DNA of 7,804 nucleotides from Deltaproteobacteria bacterium (GCA_019312685.1 JAFDCR010000010.1:1-7804); one strand, 5' to 3'; positions 1-6,296 are shown, numbered from the stretch's first letter. A program made the numbers and translations. The notes: generated by a model from the sequence alone, not told the origin.

Positions 1-26
1 CCGAGAGAGACCAGGGTCGCATATGA
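1..26 (+). CDS. dctQ: 3' end of a probable TRAP small permease (DctQ-like), partial
   Basis: Only the last seven codons and the stop are inside the window: frame 3 reads ERDQGRI and ends at TGA 24-26. This stop overlaps the dctM start codon at 23-25 as ATGA, the usual sign of translational coupling between the small and large membrane subunits of TRAP transporters. The identity is inferred from position and overlap alone, because the visible residues carry no family signature. Confidence 0.4.
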
Positions 27-1294
27 GCCTTATAAAATTTCTCCTTTTCTTTCTGGCAATCCTTGGAACACCTTTATTTGTGGTTATTTCCGGTTTGGCG
101 CTGCTCTCTTTTTATTCCATTGATATTGATCTGTCCGTGGTCATAATAGAGATGTCAAGGCTTTCCGACACCCCCCTTCTCCTGTCCCTGCCGCTGTTTA
201 TTTTTGCAGGTACAATGCTGGCGGAAAGCGGCACACCCCAGAGACTCCTGCGTCTGTCCCAGGTACTTCTCGGCTGGATGCCCGGCGGACTGGCGGTTGT
301 TTCCCTTCTGGTATGTGCTTTGTTCACTGCATTCACCGGTGCATCAGGTGTAACGATTTTTGCCATTGGCGGTCTCTTATATCCTGCCTTGATCAAAGAT
401 CGGTATTCCGAACGTTTTTCGCTGGGACTGGTCACTTCCTCGGGAAGTCTCGGTCTTCTTTTCCCACCAAGCCTGCCGCTTATTCTTTACGGAGTGATAT
501 CCGAAACCAGGGTAGATCAACTTTTTCTCGCGGGTATTCTTCCGGGCATGCTCATGCTCATCCTGCTGGTTTCATACAGCACAGCAAAAGGGGCAAAACG
601 TCCTCAGCAGACAAGCAGAAAAAAAACAACACCTAAAGAAGTGATCTCCGGGCTGAAAGATGGATTCTGGGAGATGCCGCTTCCCATAATTGTTCTGGGG
701 GGTATTTACGGCGGTTTTTTTGTCGCCGGCGAAGCGGCCGCCGTAACCGCTCTTTATGTCTTGATTGCCGAGGTATTCATATACCGTGATATCGCCCTTT
801 CTAAACTGCCGTCAATAATGGTCCGGAGTATGGTGCTTTTCGGCGGCATCCTGGTTGTTCTGGCAGCCTCAATGGCCACCACGAACTACCTGATCGACCA
901 GCAGGTTCCCATGCATCTCTTCGAATTCATCCGGCAATACATTTCCAGCAAGTATACTTTTTTGCTGCTGCTGAATATTTTTCTCCTCATAGTGGGATCC
1001 ATGCTGGATATCTTTTCCGCCCTGGTACTCGTAGTGCCACTGATTATTCCCATTGCCGAGGCATATGGAGTCGACCTGATTCACCTCGGTATCATCTTCC
1101 TGACCAACCTGCAGATCGGCTACTGTACCCCGCCTGTAGGTCTGAATCTCTTTCTGGCAAGCTACCGTTTTGAAAAATCCATATTGACTCTCTACCGGGC
1201 GACGCTGCCTTTTCTCGCCCTACTCATGGTTACCTTAATCATCATCACCTATTTTCCTGCCATAAGCCTTGTGCTTGTGAAACTCTGGGGCTGA
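23..1294 (+). CDS. dctM: TRAP transporter large permease (DctM family)
   Basis: Large transmembrane subunit of a tripartite ATP-independent periplasmic transporter. It carries the ion-coupled translocation path, normally for organic acids or similar solutes delivered by a DctP-type binding protein. The 423 residues match the family's usual size of about 425 and are almost entirely hydrophobic helices. Family-like stretches include an early LPLFIFAGTMLAESG segment, GASGVTIFAIGGLLYPAL in the first half, the conserved GLLFPPSLPLILYG turn with ILPGM after it, and a C-terminal LQIGYCTPPVGLNLF segment. The ATG at 23 is chosen because it overlaps the preceding stop (ATGA) and gives a full-length N-terminus; AGGG at 13-16 is a modest ribosome-binding site. 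The gene ends in TGA, so UGA works as a normal stop in this genome. The substrate cannot be read from the sequence. No clear terminator follows. Confidence 0.95.
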   Translation: MSLIKFLLFFLAILGTPLFVVISGLALLSFYSIDIDLSVVIIEMSRLSDTPLLLSLPLFIFAGTMLAESGTPQRLLRLSQVLLGWMPGGLAVVSLLVCALFTAFTGASGVTIFAIGGLLYPALIKDRYSERFSLGLVTSSGSLGLLFPPSLPLILYGVISETRVDQLFLAGILPGMLMLILLVSYSTAKGAKRPQQTSRKKTTPKEVISGLKDGFWEMPLPIIVLGGIYGGFFVAGEAAAVTALYVLIAEVFIYRDIALSKLPSIMVRSMVLFGGILVVLAASMATTNYLIDQQVPMHLFEFIRQYISSKYTFLLLLNIFLLIVGSMLDIFSALVLVVPLIIPIAEAYGVDLIHLGIIFLTNLQIGYCTPPVGLNLFLASYRFEKSILTLYRATLPFLALLMVTLIIITYFPAISLVLVKLWG

Positions 1295-1441
1295 TTACTG
1301 CCTAATGATTCAATAAAAATTCTTATCCTCAAATAAAAGTAAGTATTTATTATAATGGTTTCATTCGGTTAGTTGCATTATAGTAATTCAGTACCAAACA
1401 GTTCCACCTGGCCCACAATACATTCATGGTAAAAAACAGTC

Positions 1442-2602
1442 ATGCGAAAGATTCTTTTTATAATTCTTGTGCTCATAGTAATCGGCATAGGTGCATTACA
1501 TTTTTTTACACCGGGCTACATGATTTTTTATCATGACATGTTCCGCCGCTTAAGCTATTTCCCCATCGTCCTGGGTGCAATCTGGTTCGGGGTTTGGGGC
1601 GGATTGGCCCTGGCCGTCATGTCGTCCATAGCATTCATCCCCCATGTTCTTCTTTACATCGGCGACAGTGCCGGCACCTACCTGAGTGAACTGACGGAAA
1701 TTATCCTTTACATCGCCGCTGGAACGGTTACCGGCTTTATAGCAGGCCGGGAATCCCGCCTGCGTATACGCTACAAGGAACTTTCAGAACAACTGGAAAG
1801 ATCCTATGACAAGCTGCACCGGGAAACCCAGCTCCTGATAGAAGTTGAAGAACAGCTGAGCGCAGCACAGAAATTATCAGCCCTCGGCCAGCTTTCCGCT
1901 TCCCTGGCGCACGAGATCAAAAATCCCCTTTCATCAATTAAGGGCACCGCCGAAATCCTGCTGGATGAATTTTCCGAGGGCCACCCGAAAAGGGAATTTG
2001 TCGAAATCCTGCTCAAAGAGACGAGTCGCCTTAATAATACGGTTGAGGAGGTACTGGCATTTTCACGCCGGGGAATTTCGGAAAAAGGAAAAGACGAAGA
2101 AAACACTGAACCGCTGTCCCAGGTTATAGACCGGGTCACAAGTCTGCTGGCCAGCCAGTTGAAGAAGAAAAGTATCAAGCTTACTGTATCCGGACTGGAA
2201 GAGGGAAAAGAATTCCCTGTTGCCGGGGAAAAATTGTCCCAGGTTTTTCTAAACATCATTTTAAACTCCATTGATGCGGTTCCAGCCAAGGGTGATATTT
2301 CCATCCTCATGGAAAAACACGAGACCGGTTATGCTGTAACAGTGAAAGACAACGGTCCTGGTATTCCTGAGGAAATCAAGGATAAAATATTTGAGCCGTT
2401 TTATTCCAGCAAGGAGGGCGGCACCGGCCTTGGGCTGTCGATCAGTAAAAAAATAGTGGAAAGTTATGGCGGCACATTGACGCTTTCCGAGGCAGAGACG
2501 GGCGGAGCATATTTTACAATTTTTCTCCCTGAGCTAACCACTGAAAACAAAATAAAAAAACAGACGGAAAGTAATTTTAAAAATATTGACGACAAATTAT
2601 AG
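1442..2602 (+). CDS. membrane-bound sensor histidine kinase
   Basis: Sensor kinase of a two-component system, 386 residues. The N-terminal third has about four hydrophobic helices (roughly residues 3-21, 38-55, 56-74, 84-102) with short connecting loops and no large periplasmic domain, so the signal is probably sensed in or at the membrane. A charged, probably coiled-coil linker (about 105-145) leads to a HisKA domain with H-box ASLAHEIKNPLSS (phospho-acceptor His157). The HATPase domain shows the N-box (NIILN, Asn275), G1 (DNGPGIP, from 303), F-box (FEPF, 317-320) and G2 (GGTGLGL, 326-332). All catalytic motifs are intact. The response regulator begins 50 bp downstream, so the two are probably cotranscribed. 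The ATG at 1442 lacks a strong Shine-Dalgarno. The 147-bp gap before it is AT-rich and has a TATAAT at 1351-1356 without a convincing -35. The stimulus is unknown. Confidence 0.93.
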   Translation: MRKILFIILVLIVIGIGALHFFTPGYMIFYHDMFRRLSYFPIVLGAIWFGVWGGLALAVMSSIAFIPHVLLYIGDSAGTYLSELTEIILYIAAGTVTGFIAGRESRLRIRYKELSEQLERSYDKLHRETQLLIEVEEQLSAAQKLSALGQLSASLAHEIKNPLSSIKGTAEILLDEFSEGHPKREFVEILLKETSRLNNTVEEVLAFSRRGISEKGKDEENTEPLSQVIDRVTSLLASQLKKKSIKLTVSGLEEGKEFPVAGEKLSQVFLNIILNSIDAVPAKGDISILMEKHETGYAVTVKDNGPGIPEEIKDKIFEPFYSSKEGGTGLGLSISKKIVESYGGTLTLSEAETGGAYFTIFLPELTTENKIKKQTESNFKNIDDKL

Positions 2603-2652
2603 TTGGTTGAATCATTTCCATCCGGTTCCAATTTTTTCTACAAGAGGATCCT

Positions 2653-3993
2653 ATGGCCGACACCATTCTGCTTATTGATGACGATGAAAGTTTACGCCGG
2701 GTCACGGAATACAACCTGTCTGAAGCCGGTTTTCAGGTTATTACCGCCGGTTCAGGCAGAAAAGGCTTGGAACTATTCAACAAAAACAGCCCTGACCTGG
2801 TGATTACCGATGTCAAGCTGGGGGACATGGACGGCCTGGAGGTCCTGGCAGCCATAAAAGGGGAATCACCGGAAACACCTGTGATTGTGATAACCGCCTT
2901 CGGTTCCATTGAAATGGCGGTCAAGGCCATGCATGAAGGGGCTTTTAATTTCATTACCAAGCCCTTTGACCGGGAGACGTTACGGCTTTCCTGCAGCAAA
3001 GCCTTGGAGCTAGGCTCCCTTCGCTCGCAGAAACAGCAGCTCGAAGATGAGGTTGACAGGCTCACCGGCACTTCCGGCATGGAGACTGCAAACTCCGCAA
3101 TGGCAGAATTGCTGGAAACCGCCCTCAAGGTTGCCTCCAGCGAGGCAACGGTCCTGATTACCGGTGAGTCCGGCACCGGAAAAGAGGTCCTTGCCAGGCT
3201 CGTACATCAGCACAGTCCCCGCCGGAAAGGACCGATGGTGTCGGTAAACTGTACCGCCATCCCTGAGACCCTTATTGAAAGTGAACTCTTCGGACATGTC
3301 AAAGGCGCGTTTACCGGTGCTATTGCAAACCGGAAAGGGCGTTTTCAGACAGCTTCTTCGGGCACCCTTTTTCTTGATGAAATAGGCGAGTTGAAAATGG
3401 ATATGCAGGCAAAACTGCTGCGCGTCATCCAGGAACGCGAAGTCACACCTGTGGGATCCGACCGGAATGAAAAGGTGGATGCCCGGATCATTGCCGCTAC
3501 CAACAAGGACCTGAGTGAAGAGGTTACAAAAGGCACCTTCCGCGAGGACCTCTTTTACCGTCTCAGTGTTATCCCGCTTCATATTCCGCCCTTACGGGAG
3601 CGGCGGGAAGATATTCCGGCCCTGGCAAATCACTTCCTGAAAAAACTAGGTGCCCCGCGCGGGGTGAAATTCTCCGACAACGCCATGTCACTCATGAAAA
3701 AGTATGACTGGCCGGGCAATATCCGCGAGCTGCAGAACTCGGTGGAACGCAGCCTGATTCTGCGCAAGTCCAATGTCATCGAGCCCGCCGACATCAACCT
3801 GCCGTCAGCAAAGAGTTCCGACATCCTTGAAATCCCAGATATTCCGCCTGACGGTATTTCCCTGGAAGAAATTGAGAAAGGTCTTATTGTCAAGGCCCTG
3901 GAAAAAAGCGGCGGCAACCGCTCCCAGGCGGCCCGTCTTCTTAAGATCCCGCGTCACGTCCTTATCTACCGCCTGGAAAAATTTGATCTTTAG
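2653..3993 (+). CDS. sigma-54-dependent response regulator (NtrC/AtoC/ZraR class)
   Basis: Cytoplasmic transcription activator that remodels sigma-54 RNA polymerase when phosphorylated, 446 residues. The receiver (1-120) has the acidic pocket D9-D11, phospho-acceptor Asp53, Thr81 and Lys103. The AAA+ domain (about 145-370) has Walker A GESGTGKE (171-178), the sigma-54 contact loop GAFTGA (218-223), Walker B GTLFLDEIGE (237-246), the FREDLFYRL arginine-finger region (297-304) and sensor II WPGNIREL. A Fis-type helix-turn-helix follows at about 408-443 (GNRSQAARLLKIPRHVL). Every element needed for activity is present. AGAGGA at 2643-2648 supports the ATG at 2653. The preceding kinase is the obvious partner. 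Targets are not known from sequence; the -24/-12 promoter at 6218 is the only convincing sigma-54 promoter I found in the window. The cluster also adjoins a TRAP permease, and dctB/dctD-type pairs often control such transporters, so that is an alternative target. Confidence 0.95.
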   Translation: MADTILLIDDDESLRRVTEYNLSEAGFQVITAGSGRKGLELFNKNSPDLVITDVKLGDMDGLEVLAAIKGESPETPVIVITAFGSIEMAVKAMHEGAFNFITKPFDRETLRLSCSKALELGSLRSQKQQLEDEVDRLTGTSGMETANSAMAELLETALKVASSEATVLITGESGTGKEVLARLVHQHSPRRKGPMVSVNCTAIPETLIESELFGHVKGAFTGAIANRKGRFQTASSGTLFLDEIGELKMDMQAKLLRVIQEREVTPVGSDRNEKVDARIIAATNKDLSEEVTKGTFREDLFYRLSVIPLHIPPLRERREDIPALANHFLKKLGAPRGVKFSDNAMSLMKKYDWPGNIRELQNSVERSLILRKSNVIEPADINLPSAKSSDILEIPDIPPDGISLEEIEKGLIVKALEKSGGNRSQAARLLKIPRHVLIYRLEKFDL

Positions 3994-4077
3994 GTGGTGG
4001 CGCCGGGGTGATAAAGAATTTTTTTCTGGTAGCTATAGATGTGGTTCTAAATTAGTTTGGTAAGAGTATTCTAATCC

Positions 4078-4124
4078 GGGGACACAATACTGATTATGGA
4101 TTTTAGGTATTATGTCCCCTTTTT
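4078..4124 (+). repeat. REP-like palindrome, may double as terminator of the response regulator
   Basis: The 13-base arm GGGGACACAATAC (4078-4090) pairs with GTATTATGTCCCC (4107-4119), with one C-A mismatch and a 16-base loop containing TATGGA (4095-4100). Five Ts follow (4120-4124), so it can serve as an intrinsic terminator about 85 bp after the response regulator stop. Its arms and loop resemble the palindrome at 5821-5870. I associate sequences of the GGGGACACAATAC kind with REP elements mobilised by RAYT (Y1/IS200-like) transposases; that link is from memory and is inference here. No transposase lies in the window. Confidence 0.6.
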
Positions 4125-4163
4125 GGGGAAGTTTATCGGGAGCAAGCCCGTTTATGCTTCTGT

Positions 4164-4190
4164 TTGTCATAGCAAGCCATATTATATAAT
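4164..4190 (+). promoter_or_regulatory. weak sigma-70-like promoter candidate
   Basis: TTGTCA (4164-4169) and a perfect TATAAT (4185-4190) are separated by 15 bp, shorter than the preferred 17. In such an AT-rich stretch a chance TATAAT is likely. If real, it would start a transcript carrying the leader ORF and the cytochrome gene. Confidence 0.25.
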
Positions 4191-4313
4191 AATAATTATT
4201 GCCTAATTCTTTACGTCATGATATTTTTATTGAAATTATATACCACAATGTAGAAATTTGTCTGTTCAACATCTCTAAATTAGATAGCATAGTAACCTGT
4301 CGGAGGGTTTGCA

Positions 4314-4403
4314 ATGCAGCGGCAAATTATTCTCAAAATCTTTTATTCAGCCTCCAGGGGTAATTCCCTTGCCTTGGGGGCTTTTGTTTTTGGGGGAGAA
4401 TAA
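4314..4403 (+). CDS. possible 29-residue leader peptide
   Basis: A GGAGG at 4302-4306 sits 7 nt before an ATG at 4314. The frame runs 29 codons (MQRQIILKIF near the start, GAFVFGGE at the end) to TAA 4401-4403, 123 bp before the cytochrome gene. The notable point is that the ORF spans a terminator-like hairpin with a T-rich tail (4350-4391), so a translating ribosome would block hairpin formation. GGAGG could also pair with CCTCC at 4351-4355 in the hairpin arm. This is the layout of translation-coupled attenuation, but no run of a regulatory amino acid is visible and the peptide matches nothing I know. It may be a chance ORF. Confidence 0.3.
   Translation: MQRQIILKIFYSASRGNSLALGAFVFGGE
4350..4391 (+). 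terminator. terminator-like hairpin (possible attenuator) upstream of the cytochrome gene
   Basis: The outer stem GCCTCCA (4350-4356) pairs with TGGGGGC (4375-4381), including one G-U pair. A small inner hairpin, GGG (4357-4359) with CCC (4366-4368), lies inside. The T-rich tail TTTTGTTTTT (4382-4391) follows directly. With no gene ending just before it, the hairpin would stop transcription entering from upstream or attenuate transcription towards the cytochrome. Confidence 0.5.
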
Positions 4404-4425
4404 AGGCCATAGTTTGTGTTGTTAT

Positions 4426-4467
4426 GCCGGAAGTAAAAAAAGGTGATTCATTTACCCATTATCCGGC
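4426..4467 (+). promoter_or_regulatory. hairpin in the 5' region of the cytochrome gene
   Basis: GCCGGA (4426-4431) pairs perfectly with TCCGGC (4462-4467). Inside, GGTGA (4442-4446) pairs with TTACC (4452-4456) with one G-U pair. No T tract follows, so it is not a terminator. It may stabilise or regulate the cytochrome mRNA leader; it matches no RNA family I recognise. Confidence 0.25.
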
Positions 4468-4526
4468 TGACCACGACATGACAATTCCAAGGCCAAGTTA
4501 AGGAGCCAATAACAAGGAGGTTCAGT

Positions 4527-5738
4527 ATGAAATTTCTGAAGTTGTTTCTTGTGGTCTTCCTGGTCATGCTGCCGATTTCTGCTTTTGGCAAAAAAGCCAA
4601 AACCATTGAAGAGCTTGCAGCAATGTATGACTCCTCAAGTTGTAAGGAATGCCATGCCGAGATTTATGGGCAGTGGGAGAAATCTCATCATGCCCGGTCA
4701 CTTATGGGAGTATTGGGTGGTCTTTTTATGACTCCCCTGGCCATGAAGGGTAAAACACCGTTTTCACCAGACTCCCCAGACAAGGCGACACTTGATACAT
4801 TTCCATGTTTCAAGTGCCATCTACCTCAGGCTGTGACTTCAGCTGACGACGCCTTCGCAGTGGATTATGCCAAGGCGCTGCTGAAGCAGGATAAGGCAAG
4901 GTTAGGAAAGCTGAGCATCACCTGTATTGTATGCCATAACACAAAGGCAATTATTCACAAGAAATCTGAGGGACACCCGGAAGCAAACGTTCTTTATGGT
5001 TCTAAGGATGTCGCCAAGCATGAAGATGCAAAATTCAAAACGGTCAAGAAAAGTTCCATTATGGACCATGCGATCATGTGCGGTCAGTGTCACGGCATGG
5101 GGCCGAACCTGGAATTTGAAAATCCTGTCCAGTGTGCCACTCTGTATGGCAGTTACCAACATAACTACCTGAGTAAGGGGGGGCAGAAATCGTGCCAGGA
5201 ATGCCACATGAAGAAGGTCGACGGCGTTGCCGATCATCTTCTTGCGCCGAACTGGAATGATCTTGAGGCTACAAAGAAAATTCTTCAAGAGGCTATATCG
5301 CTTGATGTCGATATGGTCGGCTATGACTGGCTGCTGAAGTCAAAGGACCACAAACCAATGGTGGTAGTGAACACCAGGATAAATCAGAATGCAGGACATA
5401 GAATACCTGACGGCTGACCTTCTCACAACCGAGTGGTCCTGGAAGTGACCGCAAAAACAGCAGACGGGAAAGAGGTTTACAATAAGGAAAGACATTATCA
5501 TCCCCAGGCAACCGACTGCAGAAGCAACAAGATGTTGTACGGAGCTCAATTTAAGACCCAGTATATCAGGGATACTTCCCTGCAACCATTGGAAACCAAG
5601 GCTGAATCATTCGAAATCATGCTGCCGGATGGTGTGCGTACTGTCGATGTAACTGTCTCGCTCAGGTACGAGATATGGAAACCAGATCATAAAATTGAAA
5701 TTACAAGTATCAGTAAAATGGTATCACTTGACCGTTAG
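4527..5738 (+). CDS. pentaheme c-type cytochrome with in-frame UGA, candidate selenoprotein
   Basis: Periplasmic electron-transfer protein. It has a signal peptide (KFLKLFLVVFLVMLPISAFG, cleavage near residue 21) and five CXXCH heme-binding motifs starting at residues 39, 94, 133, 185 and 223. A C-terminal beta-rich region begins around 276 (VVVNTRINQNAGHRIPDG). TGA at 5415-5417 (codon 297) interrupts the frame straight after HRIPDG, but the same frame then stays open for 106 codons (PSHNRVVLEVTAKTADG onward) to TAG 5736-5738, giving 403 residues. The part after TGA has no ribosome-binding site or ATG and continues the same fold-like pattern (N-AGH-PDG-x-P ... NR-VLEV), so it is not a separate gene. 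A SECIS-like stem-loop follows the TGA. I therefore read codon 297 as selenocysteine; a nonsense mutation or sequencing error is the alternative. AAGGAGG (4514-4520), 6 nt before the ATG, fixes the start. An intrinsic terminator follows at 5769. Redox partner and substrate are unknown. Confidence 0.8.
5433..5452 (+). promoter_or_regulatory. candidate bacterial SECIS element
   Basis: GTGGTC (5433-5438) pairs with GACCGC (5447-5452) over 6 bp with one G-U pair, closing an 8-nt loop CTGGAAGT. The loop begins 21 nt after the UGA at 5415-5417, inside the roughly 16-37 nt range known for bacterial SECIS elements. If the first and last loop bases form a mismatch, the apical loop is TGGAAG with G in second position, like known SECIS loops. 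The element lies within the reading frame, as bacterial SECIS elements do. A stem this short can occur by chance. Confidence 0.45.
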
Positions 5739-5768
5739 ATAGAATTTTAGTTTTTATTCAATAACTAT

Positions 5769-5811
5769 AAAGAAATCCCCATTCCGGTTGGAGTGGGGAT
5801 TTCTTTATGCA
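5769..5811 (+). terminator. strong intrinsic terminator after the cytochrome gene
   Basis: A perfect 13-bp inverted repeat: AAAGAAATCCCCA (5769-5781) pairs with TGGGGATTTCTTT (5794-5806) around a 12-nt loop. The arms end in A-rich and T-rich tracts, so it could terminate in both directions. It lies 30 bp after the cytochrome stop and separates that gene from the remnant and operon downstream. Confidence 0.85.
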
Positions 5812-5820
5812 TATTAAAAT

Positions 5821-5870
5821 TCAGGTGACATCATATCTAACTATGGAAAATTAAATATGATGTCACCTGA
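5821..5870. repeat. perfect 16-bp palindrome, REP-like
   Basis: TCAGGTGACATCATAT (5821-5836) is the exact reverse complement of ATATGATGTCACCTGA (5855-5870), with an 18-nt loop containing TATGGA (5842-5847). Arm sequence (GGTGACA versus GGGGACA), loop motif and overall length resemble the palindrome at 4078-4119, so the two probably belong to one dispersed family. No T tract follows on the + strand. Its right arm supplies the stop codon of the minus-strand remnant, which suggests that the element inserted into or truncated that gene. Confidence 0.7.
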
Positions 5871-6165
5871 GTTGGTTGGAAAAATTTGGTTTAGGCAGCC
5901 TTATCGATTCAATTTCAATTCCTGCACCTCCTCCCTCGGCATAGCTTAATTCTATATATTTTCCTCCTTGTCCTACAAAGTCTATATCTTGAGGGATAGC
6001 TGGTTCCACACCCGTAATCCCCCTATTAATCCCCTTTATAACAACAAATTTTCCGAGCCCATTATTGTAAAGTTATCAATATTGTACAATCCGCCTGTTC
6101 TGATTGAATAATATTCTTCACTTTTTTCGCATCATTAATTCCGAATCATCCCATATTAATGCAAA
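5863..6165 (-). pseudogene. frameshifted remnant of an unidentified gene
   Basis: Reading the minus strand, a stop-free frame from 6072 to the TGA at 5865-5863 gives 69 codons without a usable ATG (for example KFVVIKGINRG, then AIPQDIDFVGQGGKYIELSY and AGIEIESIRLP). The composition is convincingly protein-like, with Gly-rich turns and alternating hydrophobic strands. A second frame (6131 to 6039) carries SEEYYSIRTGGLYNIDNFT and overlaps the first near 6039-6072. A third (6165 to 6121) carries FALIWDDSELMMRK and ends at a run of six As. Joining these three frames gives one continuous C-terminal protein piece of about 95-100 residues with two frameshifts and no start. The 3' end runs into the REP-like palindrome. 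I do not recognise the family; a beta-rich C-terminal domain of a larger protein is plausible. Base composition is more AT-rich than the neighbouring genes. Confidence 0.5.
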
Positions 6166-6217
6166 TTATTTTATTATATCAGCGAGATAGGCAAAAAGTC
6201 TCTCTTTAAGAAAAAGG

Positions 6218-6233
6218 TGGCACACCCTTTGCT
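6218..6233 (+). promoter_or_regulatory. sigma-54 (-24/-12) promoter of the HMA/DUF2318 operon
   Basis: TGGCACACCCTTTGCT matches the consensus TGGCACG-N4-TTGCW. The invariant GG (6219-6220) and GC (6231-6232) have the exact 10-nt spacing required, and only the seventh base differs. Transcription should start near 6243-6245, about 20 nt before ATG 6264 and 50 nt before ATG 6297. Possible activator sites upstream are the palindromes ATTGTACAAT (6081-6090) and GAATAATATTC (6106-6116), about 100-140 bp before -24, but AT-rich palindromes arise easily here. The window encodes a sigma-54 activator (2653-3993) that could act on this promoter. Confidence 0.8.
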
Positions 6234-6296
6234 ATTCTATAGATAGACAATGGATAAGATTTCATGCACAACACAAACAAATTGGGAAAGAAAATT

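Larger units (their letters stand above)
3994..4526. other. 533-bp AT-rich intergenic region with several RNA-like structures
   Basis: No long conserved reading frame was found on either strand. From left to right it holds a palindrome/terminator (4078-4124), a weak sigma-70-like promoter (4164-4190), a Shine-Dalgarno plus 29-codon ORF (4302-4403) whose coding sequence contains a terminator-like hairpin (4350-4391), a second hairpin (4426-4467) and the strong ribosome-binding site of the cytochrome gene (AAGGAGG, 4514-4520). The stretch 4195-4300 is AT-rich with nothing I can name. I looked for a c-di-GMP GEMM riboswitch, which occurs upstream of cytochromes in Geobacter relatives, and did not see its core. 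Confidence 0.6.

Noticed and set aside
1408..1430. Sigma-54 promoter candidate (TGGCCC...) before the kinase gene
   Set aside because: No GC at the required 10-nt spacing after GG.
1804..2310. 168-codon minus-strand frame inside the kinase gene
   Set aside because: Shadow of the HisKA/HATPase coding sequence; Ser-rich low-complexity translation typical of antisense frames.
2603..2803. 66-codon frame starting directly after the kinase stop
   Set aside because: Overlaps the well-supported start of the response regulator in another frame; no family features.
3010..3582. 190-codon open frame on the minus strand inside the response regulator
   Set aside because: Antisense shadow of a clearly conserved gene; no protein features or ribosome-binding site of its own.
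4141..4178. Direct repeat AGCAAGCC at 4141 and 4171
   Set aside because: Only 8 bases, two copies, no third unit or associated element; likely chance.
4261..4526. c-di-GMP (GEMM) riboswitch upstream of the cytochrome
   Set aside because: The conserved GEMM core and tetraloop-receptor elements are not present in this stretch.
5415..5417. Alternative genetic code (UGA as Trp or Gly)
   Set aside because: dctM and the probable dctQ end in TGA, and the dctM frame hits another stop soon after its TGA, so UGA is a normal terminator here.
5433..5738. Separate 101-residue gene starting at GTG 5433
   Set aside because: No Shine-Dalgarno, same frame as the cytochrome, and its sequence continues the domain before the TGA, so it is the C-terminal part of the cytochrome.
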